Assembly: GCA_029264225.1 (NCBI GenBank)
Contig: JARICB010000330.1
Location: 1-7,885 of the forward strand
Direction: 5' to 3'
DNA length: 7,885 nt
Source of the DNA: Nocardioides sp.
Lineage (GTDB): Bacteria; Actinomycetota; Actinomycetes; Propionibacteriales; Nocardioidaceae
The position numbers and the translations under genes are program-made. The notes under the pieces were generated by a model. The model ran no database searches. It was not told the origin of the DNA and saw only the letters and a program-made list of their open reading frames with translations. This document shows positions 1 to 5,424 of this stretch, piece after piece (positions within the stretch are counted from its first letter, which is position 1; each line of letters starts with the position of its first letter).

Positions 1-361
1 CGACATCGAGAACGCTGTCGACGCCAGCCCCACGCTGCGCAACAAGCGCGACCTGATCATGGACTTCGTCGACTCGCAATCGGTCAGTGACGACGTCGGC
101 GACGACTGGCGGGCATTCATCACGCAACGACGCGACGCCGAGTTGGCCGAACTGATCGAGGGTGAGGCCCTCAAGGCCGACGAGGCACGAGCATTCGTCT
201 CCGAGGCTTTCCGCGACGGGTCGGTGCCGACGGCGGGCACGGCCATCACGAAGATCCTGCCGCCCACCTCCCGTTTCTCGAAGGGCAACGACCACGGCGC
301 GAAGAAGCAGCGCGTCCTAGGCAAGCTCATCGACTTCTTCGAGCGGTACGCCGGACTCTGA
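1..361 (+). CDS. hsdR: Type I restriction endonuclease subunit R, C-terminal end (partial)
   Basis: The gene enters from the left edge; 119 codons are visible in the frame starting at base 2, ending in TGA at 359-361. The stretch reads like the extreme C-terminus of HsdR, the motor and nuclease subunit of type I restriction-modification complexes. This helical tail is thought to contact the methyltransferase core. Family-typical landmarks are a 'DIENAVDASPTLRNKRDLI' lead-in, 'DDWRAFI', 'ADEARAFVSEAFRDG', 'TAITKILPPTSRF' and a closing 'KLIDFFERYAGL'. The nuclease and helicase domains lie outside the window, as would hsdM and hsdS if they are upstream. An in-frame ATG at 59 is internal, because the open frame and homologous residues continue upstream of it. 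The gene faces the end of the feo operon across about 820 bases. Confidence 0.9.
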   Translation, partial: DIENAVDASPTLRNKRDLIMDFVDSQSVSDDVGDDWRAFITQRRDAELAELIEGEALKADEARAFVSEAFRDGSVPTAGTAITKILPPTSRFSKGNDHGAKKQRVLGKLIDFFERYAGL

Positions 362-750
362 TGGGGCGCGAACACCTTCGCGGCATGTCGCAGCGGTCGG
401 CATCGAAGATGCTTCCCGGTCCGCAAACAGTCCGCAAGACGTTCAGTTTCGTCCAGACCTGACCAACGCGACCATCGACAACCATTGCCGCTTTCCTGCA
501 GGTCAGAGCCATTTTTCGACGATTTCCAACGCCATACCCAGGCAATCCATAACCGCCAGCACCCTTCCCCTGGTACTACTAATCCGGCGCGTTTGCCCAG
601 GTCAGACGCCTGTTAACCGCCTGCGCGTGGCAGATGCGTGGCAGGAATCGTGGTTGACATCGACGCGGGTTGCTCACGATTGACCGAGCGGTGCGGTCAC
701 GTAGGCGGACACCCCATCACCCCTCCGCGCACTCAGTTGCTCGGCGACCG
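362..750. other. Non-coding stretch downstream of hsdR
   Basis: I see no convincing gene on either strand. Open frames here have no recognisable composition or family. Small structures present: a weak hairpin GCATC-GAA-GATGC at 400-412, too short to call a terminator; two copies of CAGGTCAGA at 499-507 and 598-606 inside about 22-bp imperfect repeats; and GCGTGGCAG twice, 11 bp apart, at 625-633 and 636-644. The base composition looks less GC-rich around 480-600 than in the genes on either side, which would suit a junction or an old insertion. No transposase or integrase is visible. Confidence 0.5.
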
Positions 751-973
751 CATCGTCGGACATTGCCCGGGACGTCCGACGACCCGGCAGCCACACCAAC
801 CCCATCGTCGGACATCACCCCGGACGTCCGACAACCCCGCAACCACACCGACCCCATCGTCGGACGTTCCCCCGAACGTCCGACAACCCGGCAGCCACAC
901 CAACCCCAACGTCGGACGCTGCCCCGGACGTCCGACAACCCGGCAACCACACCAACCCCAACGTCGGACGTCC
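751..973. repeat. Tandem array of 52-bp hairpin-bearing units (4 full plus a partial fifth)
   Basis: Units start at 751, 803, 855 and 907, and a fifth copy starts at 959 and diverges after about 15 bases. The spacing is exactly 52 bp each time. By eye, units 3 and 4 differ at 5 of 52 positions and units 1 and 2 at 7. Each unit opens with a 26-base inverted repeat, GTCGGAC - 12 nt - GTCCGAC. In unit 3 (859-884) this is a perfect 11-bp stem around CCCC. A 26-base C-rich arm follows, with the core CCACACCAACCC. Because 52 is not a multiple of three the array cannot encode a protein repeat in one frame, so the long open frames across it are by-products of high GC. Repeats are contiguous with no unique spacers, so this is not a CRISPR array. 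Function is unknown. Confidence 0.92.
859..884. repeat. Perfect 11-bp hairpin in repeat unit 3
   Basis: GTCGGACGTTC (859-869), loop CCCC (870-873), GAACGTCCGAC (874-884). The equivalent places in the other units (755-780, 807-832, 911-936) keep the outer 7-bp stem, but the inner four positions pair only in part. The right arm GGACGTCCGAC is shared by units 1, 2 and 4. Unit 3 has GAAC where the others have GGAC, matched by GTTC on its left arm, so both arms changed in a way that keeps pairing. There is no T-run after any of the hairpins. Confidence 0.85.
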
Positions 974-1167
974 CACAAGGAGGACGCTCGTCCGAGGGAT
1001 CCTGAGATTGGCCACCCCATCCACAACGGGACAGAGGGTCGGCACCACTCTTCAGGCATTTTCTGGTCCTACCGGTCCTGCGCGAGACACGGCGAGTATT
1101 GGCCGACGACGACAAGTAGTCGCTGGGGGCGGTGTGGCGAAGTCCACGTTGGATCGACACGGCGTAT
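974..1167. other. Non-coding stretch between the repeat array and the feo operon end
   Basis: No gene can be supported. On the plus strand, bases 1006-1119 keep an open frame ending in TAG at 1117-1119 whose last residues read FLVLPVLRETRRVLADDDK. That looks more protein-like than the surrounding translations, but it has no start codon or family match that I recognise. It could be a gene remnant or chance. Confidence 0.4.
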
Positions 1168-1184
1168 CGCCGGCACTGCCGGCG
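1168..1184 (-). terminator. GC-rich hairpin just past the nfu stop, possible terminator
   Basis: CGCCGGCA (1168-1175), C, TGCCGGCG (1177-1184) is a perfect inverted repeat, giving a stem of 7 bp with a 3-nt loop. It starts 2 bases beyond the TAG stop of the minus-strand operon. No U-run follows, as is common for actinobacterial terminator-like hairpins. It may equally protect the mRNA 3' end or be incidental to high GC. Confidence 0.45.
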
Positions 1185-1185
1185 G

Positions 1186-1821
1186 CTACTCGGCGCGGGC
1201 CGGGAACCAGTTGAGCACGCGGTGCGCGAGGTTGGGCGCGGCCTGGCTACGTGAGCTGACCCGACCCAGGGCGGGGTAGAGGGCGCGGATCCCGGTCTCG
1301 ATCCTGTTGGTCAGGGTGATCTCGGAGGCGGGGCAGTGGGAGCAGGCCCCGGCAAGCTCGACCTTCACGTCGCGATCGTGGACGTCGAGTAGCCGGACGC
1401 TGCCTCCGTGGGATCGGATGTAGTGGCCGACCTCGCCGTCGAGGACCTGGAGAACCGCCGCGCGGAGCAGCTCGTCGGCAGTGGAGCCGGCCCCGGCTGG
1501 CCTCCACTGCTCGGGAGTGAGCAGGGCTTCCTGGAGGGTCGTGCGGACCCGGGCTCCGTGCTCGCGCCAGGACGCACCCGGGCCAAGGGTGGTGCTCACC
1601 GCTGCCGGCTCGACAAATAGCGACTCCAGCACTGCGTCGTCGAGCAGCGCCTGCAGGGCCGTGGGGACGACTGCGGGGACGCCGACCATGCCGAGTGCGG
1701 CGGCCGGGATCGACCACCGGAGGGTGGCCGGGTCACCAGCGACCGATTCGGGGTGGATGGGCACCAACCGGCACGCCGGAGGGGCGTCGGCCACCGGGAG
1801 GTCGTCGCGCGCGACACCCAT
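1186..1821 (-). CDS. Nfu/NifU C-terminal-domain iron-sulfur protein in the feo operon
   Basis: This 211-residue protein carries a NifU C-terminal domain at about 115-185 with the cluster-binding motif C160-S-H-C163 in the setting 'GACSHCPASEITL'. Nfu proteins bind a [4Fe-4S] cluster through this CxxC, usually shared between two monomers, and pass it to apo-enzymes. Residues about 16-100 resemble the Nfu N-terminal scaffold domain ('ATLRWSIP', then 'LFVEPAAVSTTL' and 'ASWREHGARVRTTL'). It therefore looks like a two-domain Nfu rather than a bare NifU tail. The ATG follows the feoB TGA by a single base (TGACATG). No close Shine-Dalgarno is visible, so translation probably depends on ribosomes finishing feoB. 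This position suggests it receives imported iron, or stands in for the FeoC often found with FeoAB; both are inference. It ends with TAG at 1186. Confidence 0.87.
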   Translation of the reverse strand: MGVARDDLPVADAPPACRLVPIHPESVAGDPATLRWSIPAAALGMVGVPAVVPTALQALLDDAVLESLFVEPAAVSTTLGPGASWREHGARVRTTLQEALLTPEQWRPAGAGSTADELLRAAVLQVLDGEVGHYIRSHGGSVRLLDVHDRDVKVELAGACSHCPASEITLTNRIETGIRALYPALGRVSSRSQAAPNLAHRVLNWFPARAE

Positions 1822-1822
1822 G

Positions 1823-3769
1823 TCAGGTCAGCGCCTCAACTGCCAGTCGCGCGCACCACGCCATCGTCCAGGCCAGGACGAACATGTAGCCGAAGGCGAT
1901 GGCCGGCCAGCGCCAGGAGCCGGATTCCCGGCGCATGGCACCCACGGTCGACATGCACTGCAGGGCGAAGAGGAAGAAGACCAGCAGCGCTGCGACCACG
2001 GAAGGGGTGAACAGCGCCTCGCCCTGGCGTGGCCCGTCAGCCACGGTCATGGACTTCAGCGCGCTCTGCGGGTTGTCGGGATTCTCCGCGGAGGCGACCT
2101 GCCCCAACGTCGCCACGAAGACCTCCCGCGCCGACAGCGAAGCGATCACCCCGATATTGATCCGCCAGTCGAAGCCCAGTGGCTCGAAGACCGGTTCCAC
2201 CGCGTGGCCTACCGAGGCGGCGTAGCTGTGGTCGAGCACGTAGGCCGAGACCGCGGCCTCATCGCCCGGATCCACTCCGGCCCGCTGGAGGTCGCCGAGC
2301 GAGTGAGTCGGCAGGTTGAGCAGGATCCACAGCACCACCGTGGTGCCCAGGATGATCTTGCCGACCTTGCGCAGGAACGACTTGGCGGCGTCGATCACCG
2401 AGAGGGCGACCGAGCGCGCCGACGGGATCCGGTAGGGCGGGATCTCCATGTAGAACGGCAGGAGCGGCCCCCGGCTGCGCCCGAGGCGGGAGAAGACCCA
2501 GGCTGCGGCCATCGCGGAGACGGCGCCGACGACGTACAGACCGAACATGACGGCGCCCTGGGCACTGAATGGGCCCCAACCGGCGTCGGGATCGACGACC
2601 AGGCCGATCAGCAGAACGTAGACCGGCAACCGGGCCGAGCACGTCATCAGCGGCGCACCCATCATGGTGGCGATCCGGTCGCGGGCCGAGGGCAGCGTCC
2701 GGGTAGCCATGATGCCGGGAACGGCGCAGGCCACCGAGGAGAGCAGCGCCACGAACGCTCGCCCTTCGAGCCCCGCCTTCGCCATCACGCGATCCATCAG
2801 GAATGCCGCCCGGGCCATGTAGCCGGTGCCTTCGAGCAGGGCGATCATCAAGAACAGCAGCACGATCTGTGGCAGGAAGACCAACACCCCACCTACTCCC
2901 CCGAGCAGCGCGTCCGCGACAAAACTGCGGACGACACCGTTGGAGATATGGCTCCCCGCCAGGGTGCCGAGCCAGCCGAAGAACTGCTCGATCGCGCCTT
3001 GGAGCGGGGCAGCGACGGTGAAGATCACCTGGAAGAAGGCGATCATGACGGCGAAGAACACCAGCGTGCCCCACAGCGGGTGCAGCAGGATGGCATCGAC
3101 TCGACGGGTGCGCAGGTCGATCTCCGGGAGTCGGAAGCCAGCCGCGCTGAGGACCGAGGTGACCCAGCTCGACACCTCTGCCGGAGCATCCGGGGGCGGC
3201 AGAGCGGGCAGCGCCCACGACTCCGGTCGGACCATCAGCTCCTTCAACGCGATCAGGTCGCTGCGGCGGCCACTGGTGACCGACACCACCGGAACGCCGA
3301 GGGCGCGCGCCAGCGCCGACTCGGCCACCGCACCCTGACGCCGCGCGAGCTCGTCGGTGAAGGTGAGCACGACACAGACCGGGAGTCCGGTCCGCAACAC
3401 TTGGGCCAGCATCCGCAGCGAGCGCGGCAACGTGGTGGCGTCCAGCGTCACCAGCAGACCCTGCGGGGTCTGCGCCGCGGTCTCCAGCGGATCCAGCACC
3501 TGCGCCAGGACCTGCTCATCGGGACTGATCGGATCCAGGCTGTAGCTGCCGGGGAGATCCTCGATCACCACCCGGCGACCCTCGACCTCGCACACCCCCT
3601 CGTAGCGCGAGACCGTCACGCCCGGATAGTTGCCGGTCTTGGCCCGTAGCCCAGTCAACGCGTTGAACAGCGTGGTCTTGCCCGCGTTGGGGCTCCCCAC
3701 CAGCGCGAGCCGGACGTCGTCGTACGCCGCGGGGGTGCCGCCCTCGACCGAGAGGCCCTCGGTGCTCAT
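1823..3769 (-). CDS. feoB: Ferrous iron transporter FeoB
   Basis: FeoB is the inner-membrane Fe2+ permease with a cytosolic N-terminal GTPase. In this 648-residue protein the G domain shows G1 GSPNAGKT (25-32), the G2 threonine in 'NYPGVTVSR' (T52), G3 DLPG (71-74) and a G5 region near 'SVTSGRRS' (163-170). G4, normally NxxD, reads TFTD (136-139). The membrane part begins near 232 and includes the Gate/core segments 'CSARLPVYVL' (377-386), with the conserved Cys before ARLPVY, and 'SAREVFVATLGQV' (546-558). The C-terminal helices contain 'LQCMSTVGAMRRES'. It is shorter than the 773-residue E. coli protein but has all parts. Its ATG overlaps the feoA stop (ATGA) behind GGAG, so the two are coupled. 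Expression is probably iron-controlled through the box upstream of feoA. Confidence 0.97.
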   Translation of the reverse strand: MSTEGLSVEGGTPAAYDDVRLALVGSPNAGKTTLFNALTGLRAKTGNYPGVTVSRYEGVCEVEGRRVVIEDLPGSYSLDPISPDEQVLAQVLDPLETAAQTPQGLLVTLDATTLPRSLRMLAQVLRTGLPVCVVLTFTDELARRQGAVAESALARALGVPVVSVTSGRRSDLIALKELMVRPESWALPALPPPDAPAEVSSWVTSVLSAAGFRLPEIDLRTRRVDAILLHPLWGTLVFFAVMIAFFQVIFTVAAPLQGAIEQFFGWLGTLAGSHISNGVVRSFVADALLGGVGGVLVFLPQIVLLFLMIALLEGTGYMARAAFLMDRVMAKAGLEGRAFVALLSSVACAVPGIMATRTLPSARDRIATMMGAPLMTCSARLPVYVLLIGLVVDPDAGWGPFSAQGAVMFGLYVVGAVSAMAAAWVFSRLGRSRGPLLPFYMEIPPYRIPSARSVALSVIDAAKSFLRKVGKIILGTTVVLWILLNLPTHSLGDLQRAGVDPGDEAAVSAYVLDHSYAASVGHAVEPVFEPLGFDWRINIGVIASLSAREVFVATLGQVASAENPDNPQSALKSMTVADGPRQGEALFTPSVVAALLVFFLFALQCMSTVGAMRRESGSWRWPAIAFGYMFVLAWTMAWCARLAVEALT

Positions 3770-4062
3770 GGCTCCACACGGACCTGGATGCAGCGAGCCT
3801 GGCAGCGACGCAGGGCCAGCTCCGCGCCAGCGACGCGGAAGATCACCGGGTCTGCCAGCGGTGCTCGCCGCACGACCGACACCTGCGCTCCCGGGGCGAA
3901 GCCCAGGTCGACCAGTCGCCGCGCGGTGGCAGGTTGGGCCTCATCGCACACCTCGACGACCCACGCGCTGCTCCCCGCCGACAGGTCGGCCAAGGTGGTG
4001 GTCGCCGACTCGGACACTGCCGCAGCCCCACGCTGACGCCGTTTCATCGAAAGCAGCGACAT
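3766..4062 (-). CDS. feoA: Ferrous iron transport protein A
   Basis: FeoA is a small cytosolic SH3-like protein needed for Fe2+ uptake by FeoB. The 98-residue product has a basic N-terminus (MSLLSMKRRQRG) and then the FeoA fold from about residue 22: 'LADLSAGSSAWVVEV', 'ARRLVDLGFAPGAQVSVVRRAPLADPVIFRV' in two parts, and 'ELALRRCQARCIQVRV'. The frame is open further upstream (to 4185), but I place the start at the ATG 4062-4060. GAGGGAG (4072-4066) sits 3-5 bases before it, and the residues before it read across the iron box and do not resemble FeoA. A second ATG at 4047 lacks a ribosome site. The last bases overlap the feoB start. It is the first gene of the feoA-feoB-nfu operon. Confidence 0.93.
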   Translation of the reverse strand: MSLLSMKRRQRGAAAVSESATTTLADLSAGSSAWVVEVCDEAQPATARRLVDLGFAPGAQVSVVRRAPLADPVIFRVAGAELALRRCQARCIQVRVEP

Positions 4063-4065
4063 GGA

Positions 4066-4072
4066 CTCCCTC
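4066..4072 (-). promoter_or_regulatory. Ribosome binding site that fixes the feoA start
   Basis: On the minus strand GAGGGAG lies 3 bases before the ATG at 4062. It decides between this start and longer or shorter in-frame alternatives. Confidence 0.75.
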
Positions 4073-4101
4073 GTCTCGACCTGGTAAGGATCATGGACTG
4101 A

Positions 4102-4120
4102 TAAGGCTTGCCTTACTTCA
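4102..4120 (-). promoter_or_regulatory. DtxR/IdeR-type iron box upstream of feoA
   Basis: TAAGGCTTGCCTTACTTCA matches 14 of 19 positions of the DtxR/IdeR operator consensus TWAGGTTAGSCTAACCTWA. It contains a perfect inverted repeat TAAGGC-TT-GCCTTA (4102-4115). It lies 39-58 bases upstream of the feoA ATG, a usual place for a repressor site over a promoter. In actinobacteria the Fe2+-loaded DtxR/IdeR protein shuts off iron-uptake genes through such sites, so feoA-feoB-nfu is probably expressed under iron limitation. The same site may affect the divergent lipoprotein gene. I could not assign -10/-35 hexamers with confidence. Confidence 0.72.
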
Positions 4121-4137
4121 CCGTACTCCCGGTACGG
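4121..4137. repeat. Inverted repeat CCGTAC-TCCCG-GTACGG next to the iron box
   Basis: A perfect 6-bp inverted repeat with a 5-nt centre abuts the iron box on the side away from feoA. It could be a second operator in the feoA/lipoprotein divergent region or a small hairpin in the lipoprotein leader. No known consensus was recognised. Confidence 0.5.
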
Positions 4138-4206
4138 CGGTTCGCACGGGGGCCCCGCGAGTGTCTTCTGAGACAAGCGCCACACGCCGTCACCGACCGA
4201 AGCATT

Positions 4207-4227
4207 CGCCAGACTCAGCGTCTGGCG
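4207..4227. repeat. 8-bp inverted repeat in the lipoprotein leader
   Basis: CGCCAGAC (4207-4214), TCAGC, GTCTGGCG (4220-4227) is a perfect inverted repeat ending 41 bases before the ATG of the lipoprotein gene. It may be a regulator site or a 5' mRNA hairpin. There is no T-run, so a terminator is unlikely. A smaller one, TGTCT-TCTG-AGACA, lies at 4162-4175. Confidence 0.55.
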
Positions 4228-4268
4228 CCTGTTCTACTGACCTCTCACTTATCGAGAAGAGGCACCAC

Positions 4269-4580
4269 ATGCTCAAGTCCGTCGCCACCGCGTTCCTGAC
4301 AGTCGTGGCGTTGAGCAGCCTCAGCGCGTGCTCCGGGTCGGTCAGTGTCGGCAGCCTCAGCGTCAGCGCCGCGGACGTCGAATCGCAGATCCTGAGCGAG
4401 TTGAAGGACACCGACGGCAGGGGCCCCGATGAAGCCTCCTGCCCCGGGAAGCTCAAGGCCGAAGTCGGCGCGAAGATCACCTGCACGGCCACCGCGGACG
4501 ACGAGACCTTTGATGTCGAGGCGGTCGTCACGGCTGTCGAGGGCGAGCGGGTCGACTTCGACCTCAGCGTCGCCGGCTGA
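4269..4580 (+). CDS. Small DUF4333-family lipoprotein
   Basis: The 103-residue product begins with a lipoprotein signal: MLKSVATAF, a hydrophobic run, then the lipobox L18-S19-A20-C21, so the mature protein is probably lipid-anchored at C21 on the outer face of the membrane. The rest matches the actinobacterial DUF4333 pattern: 'SAADVESQILSEL', a 'CPGKLKAEVGAKITCTA' segment with two cysteines (58 and 72) that could form a disulfide, and short beta strands to 'VDFDLSVAG'. The role of DUF4333 is not known. The frame is open far upstream, but only this ATG has a ribosome site (AGAGG, 7 bases before) and starts a signal peptide. It is divergent from feoA, sharing about 200 bases with the iron box. 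Its TGA lies 12 bases from the stop of the convergent hemerythrin gene. Confidence 0.86.
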   Translation: MLKSVATAFLTVVALSSLSACSGSVSVGSLSVSAADVESQILSELKDTDGRGPDEASCPGKLKAEVGAKITCTATADDETFDVEAVVTAVEGERVDFDLSVAG

Positions 4581-4592
4581 GCGCGACCAGGC

Positions 4593-5378
4593 CTACCCGA
4601 GCGCCATGAACTGCACGCGGAAGTCGACCGGGCCGCGCTCGAGGTAGGTAATGTCGAAGCGGCCGGGCGTGCGCTGCTGTACCTGGTTGAGCAGCGGGAT
4701 CGGGTCGTGGTCGGCGACGATGTCGAGACCGGCTCCCGGGGCCACCGCGTCGAGCGCGCCGAAGATCGTGGCGTGCCGGATCGCGTGCGGAATGACGCGA
4801 ACGTCCAGCTCGGGGTTTCCGGGCGGGTCGACGGTGCCACAGGCGCAGCCCCCATGACCGTCCTCTGACTCACCCCCGACAGACTCCCCGTGCCCCTCGC
4901 TGCCGCCGAGTACATCGTGCATGCCAGCGAGCAGATCGGCGACCGAGTGGTCGGCGGAGGCCGCGAGCAGGGGCAGCAACTGGTCGTTCTCCTTGTTCAG
5001 GTGAACGCCGAAGAGCGCCTGGAGGGCCCTGCCTGCTGCGGCTGCGCCTACGTCCGAGGGAGCCTTCTCGATCTCCTCGACCAGCGCAACGATGGTCTCG
5101 CACTCGGCCAGCATCGCGTCGACGAGCAGTCGACCTTCAGCCAGTTCGCGGCCCGCGGGGTAGAGGCCCTTCTCCTCGGCAAGCGTGTGCGGCCCCAGCG
5201 ACTCCCGGGCCCAGGAGACCAGGCGGCCCCGGGCGGCGGTGGCGTCGCCCTTAGCGGCAGCATTGACGAGGTTGGCAGCGAGCAGGGCCAGCTCGCCGGA
5301 CATCTGCGCGTGGTGGTTCTCCACCGCCTCCACAGCCTGGGCATCGGCTGAGTCGGAGGCGATCGTGAGGGAAGTCAT
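4593..5378 (-). CDS. Hemerythrin HHE domain protein with C-terminal DUF2249
   Basis: This 261-residue soluble protein has two parts. Residues about 15-155 form a four-helix hemerythrin-like domain with candidate di-iron ligands H22/H23, H64-TLA-E68, and H126-LNK-E130. Such domains bind O2 or NO or help repair iron centres. A glycine-, histidine- and acid-rich linker (about 158-187) contains C178-A-C180. Residues 190-258 are a DUF2249 domain: 'ELDVRVIPHAIRHATIFGAL', 'DHDPIPLLNQV', 'YLERGPVDFRV'. HHE-DUF2249 pairings recur next to nitrite/NO genes, which fits the neighbours. I start at the ATG 5378-5376, with GAAAGGA 5 bases before it; the frame is open beyond but would read back through the divergent regulator gene. 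It lies 46 bp head to head with that regulator. Confidence 0.91.
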   Translation of the reverse strand: MTSLTIASDSADAQAVEAVENHHAQMSGELALLAANLVNAAAKGDATAARGRLVSWARESLGPHTLAEEKGLYPAGRELAEGRLLVDAMLAECETIVALVEEIEKAPSDVGAAAAGRALQALFGVHLNKENDQLLPLLAASADHSVADLLAGMHDVLGGSEGHGESVGGESEDGHGGCACGTVDPPGNPELDVRVIPHAIRHATIFGALDAVAPGAGLDIVADHDPIPLLNQVQQRTPGRFDITYLERGPVDFRVQFMALG

Positions 5379-5401
5379 GGTGGTCCTTTCGTTGGTCAGG
5401 T

Positions 5402-5416
5402 TTGAATAACATACAA
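5402..5416. promoter_or_regulatory. Inverted repeat TTGAAT-AAC-ATACAA in the divergent promoter region
   Basis: The two 6-bp arms are complementary at 5 of 6 positions. The site fills the AT-rich core of the only 46 bp between the hemerythrin gene and the regulator gene. It overlaps the plus-strand -10 (TACAAT) and possible minus-strand -10s (TATTGT or TATGTT). It is a natural operator for the adjacent winged-helix regulator. It resembles FNR/DNR-type boxes (TTGAT-N4-ATCAA), but the spacing between TTG and CAA is one base longer. Confidence 0.55.
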
Positions 5417-5417
5417 T
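5412..5417 (+). promoter_or_regulatory. -10 element TACAAT giving a probably leaderless regulator mRNA
   Basis: TACAAT ends 7 bases before the GTG start at 5425, so transcription would begin at or next to the start codon. Leaderless GTG/ATG mRNAs are common in actinobacteria. No Shine-Dalgarno precedes the GTG, which agrees with this. I see no good -35 hexamer 16-18 bases upstream. Confidence 0.6.
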
Positions 5418-5424
5418 AGTTCCC

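Noticed and set aside
400..412. Terminator after hsdR (GCATC-GAA-GATGC)
   Set aside because: The stem is only 5 bp with modest GC and no real T-run.
653..690. Promoter with TTGACA at about 653
   Set aside because: No -10 hexamer lies at proper spacing and no gene follows.
751..973. CRISPR array
   Set aside because: Whole 52-bp units repeat back to back, with no unique spacers and no cas genes in view.
638..1279. Long plus-strand open frame of 213 codons across the repeat array, with others in different frames on both strands
   Set aside because: The 52-bp period shifts frame every unit, several frames are open at once from high GC, and the translations are Pro/Thr/Arg low-complexity with no family resemblance.
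1481..3649. 722-codon plus-strand open frame antisense to feoB and nfu
   Set aside because: The opposite strand encodes clear FeoB and Nfu motifs; the plus frame is rich in Arg, Gln, His and Gly, as expected of an antisense shadow.
3766..4185. Longer FeoA start at 4185
   Set aside because: The extra 41 residues read through the iron box and promoter and do not resemble FeoA; GAGGGAG supports 4062.
5402..5416. Canonical FNR/CRP-type site
   Set aside because: TTG and CAA are separated by 9 rather than 8 bases; kept as a general inverted repeat instead.
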